DNA from: Spongiibacteraceae bacterium
Lineage (GTDB): Bacteria; Pseudomonadota; Gammaproteobacteria; Pseudomonadales; Dasaniaceae
DNA length: 58,338 nt
Assembly: GCA_028280715.1 (NCBI GenBank)
Contig: JANQLG010000028.1
Coordinates: 1 to 58,338 of the forward strand
Direction of reading: 5' to 3'
Below the pieces are notes generated by a model, which saw nothing but the letters and a program-made list of their open reading frames with translations, did not search any database and had not been told where the DNA came from. Of the stretch, positions 44,170 through 52,891 are shown piece after piece (the stretch's first letter is position 1; every line of letters begins with the position of its first letter). Position numbers and translations under genes: made by a program.

Positions 44170-45363
44170 TTAGTACTTGGCGCCTACCCATACCCACAGG
44201 ATCTCTTTGTCACTGCCGAAGTCATCAGCGGAATAGTCAGCGTATTTAATACCGCCGCTGTAATTTTTAGTGAAGGCTTTTGTCGCTTGAAAATTAAATT
44301 CATCACCGTAATCTAAGCTGCCTTCGTCCGACTCATACTCGTGATAAACAGCTAGCAGATTTACGCCACCGAATTTTTTGGTAGAAAGAGTGATATAGGT
44401 GTCGTCTATACCGTTACCGCCAGCAATTGTGCCGAACAGTGAACCGCCTAGGAAAACATCAGCCCAGCCCTGAAATTTATGTACAGTTGCTAAAGGCGTT
44501 TGAAAGTTTTCTATGCCGTCATCGGAGCCCAGTACTTCGTTAGTGATTTTTGCTGTGAAGCCAGCTGCAGAAACGCCTAATTCAACCAGACTGTAGTCTG
44601 TATCAACATCGGCAGTTTCGTTGTCCTGTGTAGCAAACTCTAATGCATACAGAAATTTCACATCTTCACCGGTTGAGCCAGTGAAACTTACACCGTAAGT
44701 ATCAGTTGCATCAAAGCCACCTTCTTGTGAAAGCGAATAGCCGTAACCGACTAACTTACCGAAAGGTGTTTTATAGGAAATATTCAGTAATGTATGGTCT
44801 GGAGAGTCGACATCGTCAAACGTAGGAGAATTGATACGGTTAACTTTGTAAATATATGAAAGGTCAACTGACAGATCTTTCATTGGTGTAAGTGTTAAAC
44901 GTGCCGCATCAAAGGTTTGCCAATCTTGGCGCCAGCCGACATGACCAACATGTCTGTGACCATCATAAGTTAAAATCTGACGTCCGACCTTGGCAGTAAG
45001 CATGTCATTTTTGTATTGGATGAATGCTTGGTCAACTTCAGTGTTCTCAGTTTCAGGTATCAAGCCATTCTCATCATCAATACCTAGCACGTCACGTACA
45101 TCTTCAACCGCTACAGTAGCTGAAAAACCTTCATAGGAACCAGTGGTATAACTGAGTAGCGTACGCATTGTCAGGCTGTCACTATCATTGTCGCCAAGTT
45201 CTACATCTTCGTAGCGAATATGAATGTCTAAACTGGCTTTTCCTGCAGTAATGGCATCAGTGATCGCATCGGCTAATACCGTTTGTGAAAATAGTGTGCT
45301 AAGTGCGATAGCTGAGGTACCGACAATGCCGGCCATCAGTGATTTGTGTTTGTTTGAGTTCAT
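44170..45363 (-). CDS. outer membrane porin
   Basis: This 397-aa protein has a signal peptide (about 1-32, ending TVLADA) and alternating beta-strand pattern throughout, ending in an aromatic residue (VWVGAKY) as needed for BAM insertion. Acidic loops and strands such as AFIQYKNDMLTAKVGRQIL resemble alginate-export/OprD-like porins. It lies 71 nt downstream of nrtC on the same strand and is probably part of the nitrate uptake unit, letting anions through the outer membrane. The solute is inferred from context only. Confidence 0.88.
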   Translation of the reverse strand: MNSNKHKSLMAGIVGTSAIALSTLFSQTVLADAITDAITAGKASLDIHIRYEDVELGDNDSDSLTMRTLLSYTTGSYEGFSATVAVEDVRDVLGIDDENGLIPETENTEVDQAFIQYKNDMLTAKVGRQILTYDGHRHVGHVGWRQDWQTFDAARLTLTPMKDLSVDLSYIYKVNRINSPTFDDVDSPDHTLLNISYKTPFGKLVGYGYSLSQEGGFDATDTYGVSFTGSTGEDVKFLYALEFATQDNETADVDTDYSLVELGVSAAGFTAKITNEVLGSDDGIENFQTPLATVHKFQGWADVFLGGSLFGTIAGGNGIDDTYITLSTKKFGGVNLLAVYHEYESDEGSLDYGDEFNFQATKAFTKNYSGGIKYADYSADDFGSDKEILWVWVGAKY

Positions 45364-45433
45364 GAAGTAGCTCCTAAATGGTTTTCGTCATCAATGTTTT
45401 AACTAGTTAATACAATTATTATTCCCGATTTTA

Positions 45434-46294
45434 TTAGGCGGCTTTTTCCTGGCCGTCTTTGTTAGTTTTTTTTGCGGAACTGTCTGCTGTAATGTGCTCT
45501 ACTTTTCGTTGTTTTTCATACAAGAAGCGTAGAACTTCAGAACGAAGACGGTTGTATTCCACATCGTTGGCTAACTCCAAGCGACTACGAGGTCTTTCCA
45601 GTTTGATATCGAGGATTTCGCCGATAGTGGCAGCTGGTCCATTAGTCATCATGACAATACGATCGGATAATAAAACCGCTTCATCTACATCGTGAGTAAT
45701 CATAATGACGGTGTTGTTCAGTTCCGCTTGAATTTCCATCAGCGAGTCCTGCATGTGGGCGCGGGTAAGGGCATCCAAAGCGCCAAAGGGTTCATCCATT
45801 AACAAGACGTCGGGCTGCATGGCCAGAGCTCTGGCAATACCGACACGTTGCTTCATACCTCCCGATATTTCATCGGGGCGTTTGTGCATGGCGTGATCCA
45901 TATGCACTAGTTTCAAATTATGTTCTATCCATTCCTTGGTTTCTCTCTTGCTTTTTGATTTACCAAAAACTTGTTTAACGGCTAATTCAACATTTTCATA
46001 GGCGGTTAGCCAGGGCAAAAGCGAGTGATTCTGAAACACAACGGCACGTTCCGGGCCGGGTTCAGTCACTTCCTTATCATTCAAGATAACACCGCCGCGA
46101 GTGGCTTGATACAAGCCGGCAACGATATTAAGTACGGTCGATTTACCGCAGCCTGAGTGTCCAATCAGTGAAACAAATTCGCCTTTGCTGATTTGTAAAT
46201 CTACACCCTTTAGTGCAGTAAAGGAGCCCTTCGGAGTTGGAAACTCCATATCTACTTGGCTGATGTTTAATAATACGCTCATAGTGTTCTCCAA
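45434..46294 (-). CDS. nrtC: nitrate-type ABC transporter ATPase
   Basis: This 286-aa protein has Walker A GHSGCGKST, Q-loop FQNHSLLPW, signature ISGGMKQRVGIARAL, Walker B VLLMDEPFGALD and H-loop ITHDVDEA. These match NrtD/NrtC/SsuB-type ATPases. It lacks the extra solute-binding-like domain of cyanobacterial NrtC, so a NrtD name would also fit. It is 15 bp downstream of the permease gene. Confidence 0.9.
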   Translation of the reverse strand: MENTMSVLLNISQVDMEFPTPKGSFTALKGVDLQISKGEFVSLIGHSGCGKSTVLNIVAGLYQATRGGVILNDKEVTEPGPERAVVFQNHSLLPWLTAYENVELAVKQVFGKSKSKRETKEWIEHNLKLVHMDHAMHKRPDEISGGMKQRVGIARALAMQPDVLLMDEPFGALDALTRAHMQDSLMEIQAELNNTVIMITHDVDEAVLLSDRIVMMTNGPAATIGEILDIKLERPRSRLELANDVEYNRLRSEVLRFLYEKQRKVEHITADSSAKKTNKDGQEKAA

Positions 46295-46309
46295 AATTTC
46301 TGTTGACGA

Positions 46310-47308
46310 CTAGCGGGATGCTGAGGATTTATCCCAGGAGGCCCAGCGTTGAACTTGCAACATAGTGCGATCAAGCAGGAAGCCTATGAAGCCGATGACA
46401 ACGACGGCAGCCATGATACGACTCAGAGATTCAGAACTGCCATTTTGGAATTCATCCCAGACAAATTTTCCCAGCCCGGGATTTTGCGCCAGCATTTCAG
46501 CTGCGATAAGCACCATCCAGGCAACGCCAAGTGATAAGCGCATGCCGGTAAAAATTGCAGGTACTGATGCGGGTAAAACAATTTTTTGTACGTGTTTTAG
46601 TGCCGGCAAGCGAATAACGCGGCTTACGTTGACTAAATCGTTATCTATAGAAGCAACGCCAACAGAAGTGTTAATGACCATTGGCCAGATGCAGCATAGT
46701 GTAACCGTTATTAGCGAATTTAAAAAAGACTTGGCTACCATTGGATCAGGTGATACATACAGAGCACTGACAACCATGGTTACCAATGGCAGCCAAGCTA
46801 GCGGAGACACTGGTCTAAAAATTTGGATAATTGGATTAACTGCAGTGTTTAATGTTTTGCTTAAACCGATGGCAATACCCAGTGGGATTGCAAGAAATGC
46901 TGCGAGGAAAAACCCGCTCATTACAGTCAATAAGCTGGTAAATATTTGATCGAGAAAAGTTTCTTTACCGGTATATTTTCTGATTCTGGGTTCGTAAGTT
47001 GGGTCTTGTGCAACGCGCTTGGCATTGCGTTCTTCTTGCCTTTCGTAAAAAGCCGCAGCCTTTTCCCTTTCGGCAATATGCTCGTTATAAAGTGAACCAA
47101 ACTGCTCATAAACAGCGGCAGGCCCAGGAAATTTTCCGAGAGAGGTATCGATGTTTTGTGCTGCTGTTCCCCATAATAAAAGGAACACAGCAATACCCAT
47201 CATGGGAATTCCGATCAATTGCAAAGCATTATTTAAAATGTTTTGTCCTTGCGATGGCGCAGCAGTTGAGCTAAACAACTTGCCTACCGATGTGATTACT
47301 GTATTCAT
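46310..47308 (-). CDS. nrtB: nitrate-type ABC transporter permease
   Basis: This 332-aa protein has a BPD_transp_1 domain with about six helices and a long, charged insert (about 80-120) between the first helix and the core. The EAA-like loop is near VSRVIRLPALKHVQKIVLPASVPAIFTGM (split at 228-256). Marks such as FRPVSPLAWLPL are typical of the NrtB/TauC group. It follows nrtA by 47 nt, where a stem-loop lies at the nrtA stop. Confidence 0.91.
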   Translation of the reverse strand: MNTVITSVGKLFSSTAAPSQGQNILNNALQLIGIPMMGIAVFLLLWGTAAQNIDTSLGKFPGPAAVYEQFGSLYNEHIAEREKAAAFYERQEERNAKRVAQDPTYEPRIRKYTGKETFLDQIFTSLLTVMSGFFLAAFLAIPLGIAIGLSKTLNTAVNPIIQIFRPVSPLAWLPLVTMVVSALYVSPDPMVAKSFLNSLITVTLCCIWPMVINTSVGVASIDNDLVNVSRVIRLPALKHVQKIVLPASVPAIFTGMRLSLGVAWMVLIAAEMLAQNPGLGKFVWDEFQNGSSESLSRIMAAVVVIGFIGFLLDRTMLQVQRWASWDKSSASR

Positions 47309-47346
47309 GATTTATCCTGTGAGTATTGTCATGTTGGCTCTGAGTA

Positions 47347-47369
47347 GAGACGCGCTTAGAGCACGTCTC
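47347..47369 (-). other. stem-loop at the nrtA stop codon
   Basis: On the minus strand GAGACGTGC and GCGCGTCTC form a stem with one mismatch around a TCTAA loop that contains the nrtA stop. No T-tract follows in the reading direction. Such hairpins between binding-protein and permease genes often protect the upstream mRNA and raise the binding protein level. That role is inference. Confidence 0.5.
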
Positions 47370-48762
47370 CTTTTTTCAGGCCAATATTGAAGCTATTGAT
47401 GTAGTCGTTTGGCTTGGTGCCGTCATAAACGATGTCATCAATAAATTCTTTTTGTGGTGGTTTAAAGCCTGTTTCTGTTTCGAAGTCAGGAAAGTCTTTA
47501 GCATCCATTAAGCCTTCATCGATTAAAGACTGGGCGGCTTTTGAGTAGATGTCTGGGCGGTAAACTTTCTTCGCCATGTCGACATACCAGCTGTCAGGTT
47601 TGGTTTCGCTGATTTGGCCCCAGCGGCGCATTTGTGTCAGGTACCAAATTGCATCGGAGTAGTAAGGGTAAGTAGCGTTGTAACGGAAGAATACGTTAAA
47701 GTCAGGCACTTCACGCTTGTCACCTTTTTCATATTCAAAGGTGCCAGTCATGCTGTTAGCAATAACATCGTAGTCTGCACCGACATAGTTTGATTGTGAA
47801 AGAATTTTCACAGCTGCAGGACGGTTGGCGTTATTGTTTTCATCTAACCATTTAGCTGCACGAATTAGCGCACGTGTTAGACGAATGGTTGTGTTAGGAT
47901 ATTTTTCTGCAAATTCTGCAGTAATGCCGAATACTTTTTCTGGGTTGTTCTTCCAGATTTCATAATCAGTAATAACTGGAACACCAATACCTTTAAATAC
48001 TGCCTGCTGGTTCCATGGTTCACCTACACAGTAACCGTAGATAGTACCGGCTTCCAATGTGGCTGGCATTTGCGGTGGTGGTGTAACAGATAACAATGCA
48101 TCTGCATCAATCTGACCGGATGTATCACCTTTGTGTGGTGCGTAGTAGCCAGGGTGAATGCCACCAGCAGCTAACCAGTAACGCAACTCGTAGTTGTGAG
48201 TTGATACCGGGAAAACCATACCCATGTTAAAAGGCTTGCCGTCGGCCTGGTATTTTTCAACAACAGGTTTTAAGGCATCAGCTTTGATGGGGTGAACAGG
48301 GCGACCATCATCCATTTTCGGAATATTGGGTTTCATCTGTTCCCAAATTTCGTTAGATACGGTGATGCCGTTGCCATTTAAATCCATTGAGAACGGCGTA
48401 ATGATGTGTGCTTGTGTACCAAAACCCATAGTGGCTGCAATGGGTTGGCCCGCTAGCATGTGAGCGCCGTCCAGACTGCCATCGATCACGCCATTCAATA
48501 AAACTTTCCAGTTAGCTTGTGCTTCGATAGTGACGTAAAGGCCTTCATCCTCGAAGTAGCCGTTTTCATAGGCAATAGCGATAGGGGCCATATCAGTTAA
48601 TTTGATAAAGCCAAATTTTAATTCTTCCTTTTCAGGCCAACCTAATTCCTCTGCTAGCGTCTGGTTACCGGCGAAGGCCAAACCGACACTGGCTACACAG
48701 GCGGCTATCTTGGCGATTCCGTTTTTCTTGAATCGCTTCAGAGATGATCCGAGATGTTTCAT
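47356..48762 (-). CDS. nrtA: nitrate-type ABC transporter substrate-binding protein
   Basis: The 468-aa product is of the NrtA/CmpA/TauA group: [49 protein letters not shown] and [19 protein letters not shown] set the start at the ATG at 48762 with GGAG eight bases upstream. A frame from 48807 has no ribosome binding site. The N-terminus is a basic stretch and a signal peptide ([24 protein letters not shown] near 30-45 of the longer frame). A sigma-54 promoter lies 103 bp upstream. Nitrate is the likeliest ligand, but nitrite, cyanate or bicarbonate relatives exist. Confidence 0.9.
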   Translation of the reverse strand: MKHLGSSLKRFKKNGIAKIAACVASVGLAFAGNQTLAEELGWPEKEELKFGFIKLTDMAPIAIAYENGYFEDEGLYVTIEAQANWKVLLNGVIDGSLDGAHMLAGQPIAATMGFGTQAHIITPFSMDLNGNGITVSNEIWEQMKPNIPKMDDGRPVHPIKADALKPVVEKYQADGKPFNMGMVFPVSTHNYELRYWLAAGGIHPGYYAPHKGDTSGQIDADALLSVTPPPQMPATLEAGTIYGYCVGEPWNQQAVFKGIGVPVITDYEIWKNNPEKVFGITAEFAEKYPNTTIRLTRALIRAAKWLDENNNANRPAAVKILSQSNYVGADYDVIANSMTGTFEYEKGDKREVPDFNVFFRYNATYPYYSDAIWYLTQMRRWGQISETKPDSWYVDMAKKVYRPDIYSKAAQSLIDEGLMDAKDFPDFETETGFKPPQKEFIDDIVYDGTKPNDYINSFNIGLKKGDVL

Positions 48763-48864
48763 GCGTTTCTCCAGCTGGTGTGTTAATACGGTTATATTTT
48801 TTTTCATAACGATTAAATTGAGGTTTAAATTAATTCGTTACGAGTTTCTTTTCGTAACAGTTTT

Positions 48865-48880
48865 TGCAACCGCTGTGCCA
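48865..48880 (-). promoter_or_regulatory. sigma-54 (-24/-12) promoter of nrtABC
   Basis: Read on the minus strand the sequence is TTGGCACAGCGGTTGCA: TGGCAC, five bases, TTGCA, with GG and GC exactly ten bases apart. It points to nrtA, with the expected start of transcription near 48853 and a 5' leader of about 90 nt. In enterics and pseudomonads, nitrate assimilation is nitrogen-regulated through sigma-54 and NtrC. The window has no rpoN or ntrC gene. Confidence 0.85.
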
Positions 48881-49015
48881 AAAGTAAAAATTGAGAAAAA
48901 AGTATGGTTTTTGGCGATTCTTGTTTTATTGAAGTGCATAAAATGCAACCGATGTTTTTTTGTGGTGCGGGAATATAGGGTAAAAGCTGACTTGTACTGT
49001 AGGTGGGTGTTTCAA

Positions 49016-49087
49016 TGGTGCGCAGCTGCACTATTGTGTTTCACCGCGCAACTGATACAAAAAGACTCAATTGAGTGCAGTGGTGCA
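49016..49087. promoter_or_regulatory. candidate upstream activator sites for sigma-54
   Basis: TGCACTATTGTGTTTCA at 49027-49043 resembles the NtrC site of glnA. GGTGCGCAGCTGCAC at 49018-49031 and GTGCAGTGGTGCA at 49075-49087 repeat the same GTGC/GCAC words. They lie about 165-235 bp upstream of the sigma-54 start, a usual enhancer distance. The match is imperfect. Confidence 0.4.
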
Positions 49088-49199
49088 GCAATGATGCAAA
49101 ATGGCGCAGAAAATATAGGGTAACAGTTAGCTAATTAGATGCTACATGTAGCAGTGAGATGAGAAGTGTTAATCGATATAGAAATGCCGGTGCTGCAAA

Positions 49200-50060
49200 T
49201 TACCTCAGCAACTCATTGAAAAACATGTTATCGATTTGCTGGATGCAGTATCCCAGTGCTTGCCAGCGGCTATTAATAATATCTGTGGCGATATTAAATA
49301 GATGGTTGCCGTTAATATTGATATCGGGCGTGTCTAATATTTGGATTTGGATACTCAGCAGCAAGCGGTGTAACGGTTTGTTGTGTTGCTGGATTGAATC
49401 TCTAATCGGTTGCAGACTGAAGGGTGTTTCCAGTTCTTCAAAGGATTGCAGTAATAGTTGTTGTCTTTCGGGAATTTCTTTCAATAAAAAAGCAATCCGG
49501 GCATGCGACTCCTGTCCACAGGCTTTGACGATTGCCGCGTTAGTGCTGAGGCCCCTCAGTTTAGCCAGGTGTTCGATATTATCGAATAAGCCATCGATCA
49601 ATATTGGCAAAAAGCTGGTGGTGATTTTTGGTGTTGGGTCACTGGCTAAAAAATCCTGCATACACTTACGGATCAGACGTTTCAGTTCATCAACCAGATG
49701 ACCGTGAAATTCAAAGTTATGCATGATCTGGTCTTGTTTCCAGCCAATTAAAATCGTATCCCAATTGGTGACCAGACTGTCGATTATGTCTTGCCTGAGT
49801 GGAATCAGGTGGTCGCTATTTTGGTTTTTGATCAGGTAAATAAGCCGTGGAATATCCAGCTGCAATTGGCTGATGCGCTCCATAAAGGAATAATCACCGC
49901 CTAAAAAGGCCATTGTCGCACCGCGATGCTGCTGTACGGCCCGGGTTAATTGACAGAGCAGCTTTATAGTTACCAGGTAGTAGTGTTGTTGGTAGAAAGC
50001 TGGATCTTCTGCTTCTAAGTGGTGAGTGTTTGCATCAATGTTGGGCACGGCAATGATCAT
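49200..50060 (-). CDS. soluble NIT-like nitrate-sensing domain protein
   Basis: This 286-aa helical protein has no signal peptide, membrane segment or output domain. Two NIT-type signatures are seen: RAVQQHRGATMAFLGGD (about 40-56) and a repeat-like LRGLSTNAAIVKACG (about 168-182), with a final helical bundle. NIT domains bind nitrate or nitrite in NasR and in sensor kinases. Here the domain stands alone just upstream of nrtABC on the same strand, suggesting a diffusible sensor or partner. The family call is from pattern recognition. Confidence 0.7.
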   Translation of the reverse strand: MIIAVPNIDANTHHLEAEDPAFYQQHYYLVTIKLLCQLTRAVQQHRGATMAFLGGDYSFMERISQLQLDIPRLIYLIKNQNSDHLIPLRQDIIDSLVTNWDTILIGWKQDQIMHNFEFHGHLVDELKRLIRKCMQDFLASDPTPKITTSFLPILIDGLFDNIEHLAKLRGLSTNAAIVKACGQESHARIAFLLKEIPERQQLLLQSFEELETPFSLQPIRDSIQQHNKPLHRLLLSIQIQILDTPDININGNHLFNIATDIINSRWQALGYCIQQIDNMFFNELLR

Positions 50061-50208
50061 GTTTGTCTATTGGGCTCTAATTGGTCTTTACAAATCGTAA
50101 TTTTTGCATGTGTTACTTAATGGTTATCTAGGTTAGCAAATCACAGGCCAAAATAATCGGTTAATTGTTGCGGCTTAATGGCATTGCCGAGTTAGCAGCT
50201 GTTTACGT

Positions 50209-51441
50209 TTAATTCTGGCTCCTGGATTTGTGCAGGATTTTCCCAGTAATGATTTTCTCAGCAATGAAAGCCCCGATGGGAAAGGCTGAGGTGGCTGCCG
50301 GTGATGGTGCATTACAGACATGCAAACTGCGAGGGCTTTCGGCAAATAGAAAATCGTGAATCAGCTCGCCTTTGGCGGTAACCGCCTGTGCACGAATACC
50401 TGCAGGATAAGGTTTAAGGTCGGCCAATGTCAGCTGTGGACAGTATTTTCTAACTTGCTGTAAATAGCCGGGTTTATACCAACTGTTGGCTATCTCGGTC
50501 AGGCCGGCTCTGCCGTGTTGCTTGAGCAGTTTCCAAAAGCCGGGAAAGCACAGCATCTGCCAGCTATCCAGCAAATCCAGGTTGATGTGGTTATATCCCT
50601 CGCGTTTCCAGCCCACTACTGCATTGGGGCCGACGGTGATCTTGTCATCAATCATGGGAGTGAGATGGACTCCGAGAAAGGGAAGTGCTGGGTCAGGTAT
50701 CGGATAAATCAGATGCTTAACCAGGTTTTTGCGGCTTTCCGGCAGCTGGTAGTACTCTCCCCGGAAAGGAATAATGGCAAAATCGGTAGTTAATCCCATC
50801 ATATGAGCTACCCGGTCAGCCATCAGTCCGGCACAGGCAATTAAATAGTTGCCTGTAAAAGCCCCTTTGCTGGTCTCTATAGTGATTGCTTTTGTCCCCT
50901 CAGAAACGCCAAGTAGTTCGGTATCAGTCGATAGCGTTACCTTGGAGCCTTGGATAAGTTCTGCCAGCTTAGCCGCTATTTGCTGAAAACTGACGATGGC
51001 GCTGCTTGCTACCCATAAGGCGCCTAGTCCCTCTATGTTGGGTTCTTTTTCGCTTAATTGTTGTTTATTCAATTCGCTCACCGCAACGCCCATTTGCTGG
51101 CAGCGTTGCTTGAGTGCTTGCATGCGTTCAAGTTCCAGGCTGCTGGTGGCAACCAATAATTTTCCCGGTTGCTGGTAGGGAATATGATGCTGCTGGCAGA
51201 ATGCGAGGGTGGCTTTTGCACCGCGTTGGCAGAAGTCTGCTTTCAAGCTGCCCGGTTGGTAGTACACCCCGGCATGGATAACGCCACTGTTATGCGAGGT
51301 TTGGTGTTGGGCGATCTGTGATTCTTTTTCCACTACCAGAATAGAGCTGTCTGGCAGTTGTTGCCGTAATTGCCACGCAGTAGAGAGGCCTATGATACCT
51401 GCGCCGATCACGATGAAGTCGTAATGTGAGTTGGGGTTCAC
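50209..51441 (-). CDS. lhgO: L-2-hydroxyglutarate oxidase/dehydrogenase
   Basis: This 410-aa flavoprotein of the DAO family has the FAD motif VIGAGIIGLSTAWQL (about 11-25) and LhgO blocks: HNSGVIHAGVYYQPGSLKA, PFRGEYYQLP, LIYPIPDPALPFLGVHLT, VGPNAVVGWKREGY, PAGIRAQAV and CNAPSPAATSAFPIG. The enzyme oxidises L-2-hydroxyglutarate to 2-oxoglutarate and passes electrons to quinone. No csiD or gab genes adjoin, so it probably serves metabolite repair. Confidence 0.94.
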   Translation of the reverse strand: MNPNSHYDFIVIGAGIIGLSTAWQLRQQLPDSSILVVEKESQIAQHQTSHNSGVIHAGVYYQPGSLKADFCQRGAKATLAFCQQHHIPYQQPGKLLVATSSLELERMQALKQRCQQMGVAVSELNKQQLSEKEPNIEGLGALWVASSAIVSFQQIAAKLAELIQGSKVTLSTDTELLGVSEGTKAITIETSKGAFTGNYLIACAGLMADRVAHMMGLTTDFAIIPFRGEYYQLPESRKNLVKHLIYPIPDPALPFLGVHLTPMIDDKITVGPNAVVGWKREGYNHINLDLLDSWQMLCFPGFWKLLKQHGRAGLTEIANSWYKPGYLQQVRKYCPQLTLADLKPYPAGIRAQAVTAKGELIHDFLFAESPRSLHVCNAPSPAATSAFPIGAFIAEKIITGKILHKSRSQN

Positions 51442-51722
51442 TCTTTATCTTGTCCAGTTAAACCGGTTAGGTATTTTCCACAATATCGAAAAACCACCGG
51501 TTCAGTAAGATGGTGACTTCCCGCGCGGTTTTAGTTTATTCTCGCTAACAGCAAATCCTTCTATCCAAATAACTTCTGTGTATAGAAATTTTTCTGGCGC
51601 TACAGACTTAGTTAGATATACTGTAAACATATCAATAAAGCTGTTGGCCAGGAAGGGCGGGAAAAGCAATAACGCAATGTGACAAGGATGCTTTTTAACA
51701 TGACGATACGGGGAGAATTGTT

Positions 51723-51803
51723 ATGGTTAAAGGCACAATATTGCCTCAACTGATGACGTTGGTTTTTGGTTTAATACTCTTGGCTTATCTTTCTCAAATA
51801 TAA
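51723..51803 (+). CDS. 26-residue single-span membrane peptide
   Basis: A short frame starts ATG at 51723 and ends TAA at 51801-51803. It encodes MVKGTILPQLMTLVFG then LILLAYLSQI, one likely membrane helix. GGGGAG lies at 51710-51715, a spacing of seven bases, which is among the best ribosome binding sites in the window. It stands alone in a 700-nt region between lhgO and ribE that otherwise has no gene. Function is unknown. A chance frame remains possible because it is so short. Confidence 0.45.
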   Translation: MVKGTILPQLMTLVFGLILLAYLSQI

Positions 51804-51929
51804 ATACGGTGCGGGAGCTTTATACAGGCTCTCATGTTGGTGCCCCTCTAATTGATGCCTATCCAATTAATGTGTCGTTGTATAAGAACGTCGCTGGCCG
51901 CTTTGACGCAGATTTTTGCGCTCTCTAAA

Positions 51930-51976
51930 AACTTTTTATAGCGGAACTTTTTTATAACCGAACCTTTTTATGGCAG
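51930..51976 (+). repeat. three 15-16-nt imperfect tandem repeats
   Basis: Units AACTTTTTATAGCGG, AACTTTTTTATAACCG and AACCTTTTTATGGCAG follow directly on one another, about 170 bp upstream of ribE. The rest of 51804-52144 shows nothing coding, and I saw no FMN riboswitch. Confidence 0.65.
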
Positions 51977-52144
51977 AACATGGCTAACTAGCATTGATAC
52001 CGCCTCAGGTTTAACATCATCTTTGTAGTACCGTATTTTGTTTGAAAGCGTTAGTTATTTTTCTGTACCAGGTGTTTGCTTTTCTATACTCGTCCATGTA
52101 GTTTCCCTTTTTGCCTTCTTGAACCATTGAGCACTGAAATAAGT

Positions 52145-52780
52145 ATGTATACCGGTATCGTACAGGGCGCATTTGCCATTCAAACCTTAGAAAAAAAATC
52201 GGGACTGCACAGTTTGTCACTGGATTTACCTAAGGACTTACGTGAAGACTTAAGCATTGGTGCCAGCGTTGGGATTGATGGCGTATGTTTAACGGTGACG
52301 GCGATTGAAGGTGAGCGCGTCGGTTTTGATGTGATGCAACAAACTCTGTCAGTGACAACGCTTGGTGCATTCAATACGGGTGATCGAGTGAATGTCGAAC
52401 GTTCTGCCAAGCAGGGTGTTGAGATTGGCGGTCATATCATTTCTGGTCATATTGATGGCTGTGCAGAAATTGTTGCCATCGAAGAGCCTGAAAATAATCG
52501 CTTTGTTACCTATCAGGTTTCCCCAAAGTTAATGCGTTATATTTTCAACAAAGGATTTATTGGCGTTAATGGCTGTAGCCTTACTGTAGCCAATATTAAT
52601 CGCGATAACAGTCAGTTTACGGTTTGTTTTATCCCGGAAACGCTGCGTGTTACTACACACGGTGAAAAGCAAGTAGGTGACAAGGTTAATATTGAAGTCG
52701 ACAGGCAAACACAAACTATCGTCGATACGGTAGAAAATTTTCTTACTGCCAATCCTGATTTATTACGGCCACAGTCTTAA
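52145..52780 (+). CDS. ribE: riboflavin synthase, alpha subunit
   Basis: This 211-aa protein consists of two lumazine-binding repeats. MYTGIVQGAFAI is the standard N-terminus, so I choose the ATG at 52145 over the frame from 52076. Repeat one has GVCLTVTAIEG and the repeat joint has GGHIISGHIDG. Repeat two has GFIGVNGCSLTVANI and FIPETLRVTT. It dismutates two 6,7-dimethyl-8-ribityllumazine molecules to riboflavin. Unusually it is not next to ribD, ribBA or ribH here. Confidence 0.94.
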   Translation: MYTGIVQGAFAIQTLEKKSGLHSLSLDLPKDLREDLSIGASVGIDGVCLTVTAIEGERVGFDVMQQTLSVTTLGAFNTGDRVNVERSAKQGVEIGGHIISGHIDGCAEIVAIEEPENNRFVTYQVSPKLMRYIFNKGFIGVNGCSLTVANINRDNSQFTVCFIPETLRVTTHGEKQVGDKVNIEVDRQTQTIVDTVENFLTANPDLLRPQS

Positions 52781-52891
52781 TCATTACTAATGACATAAAC
52801 TTTTATAAGAGTCTTGGTGATCGATTTGTCAAAACATGCCGATAGCAATTATGCAGCGTGCGCAGTACTATAGCGTTTAATCCACAATTGA

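Noticed and set aside
46365-46949. Open frame of 194 codons on the plus strand inside nrtB
   Set aside because: It lies antisense to a well-supported permease gene, has no ribosome binding site and shows no recognised domain.
47347-47376. Rightward terminator formed by the stem and CTTTTTT on the plus strand
   Set aside because: No rightward gene precedes it; the T-run is part of the nrtA Lys codons on the other strand.
48602-49123. Open frame of 173 codons covering the nrtA start and the sigma-54 promoter
   Set aside because: It overlaps the nrtA N-terminus and the promoter on the other strand and has no ribosome binding site.
51442-52144. FMN riboswitch ahead of ribE
   Set aside because: I looked for the conserved RFN core and did not find it; only tandem repeats and a small frame are present.
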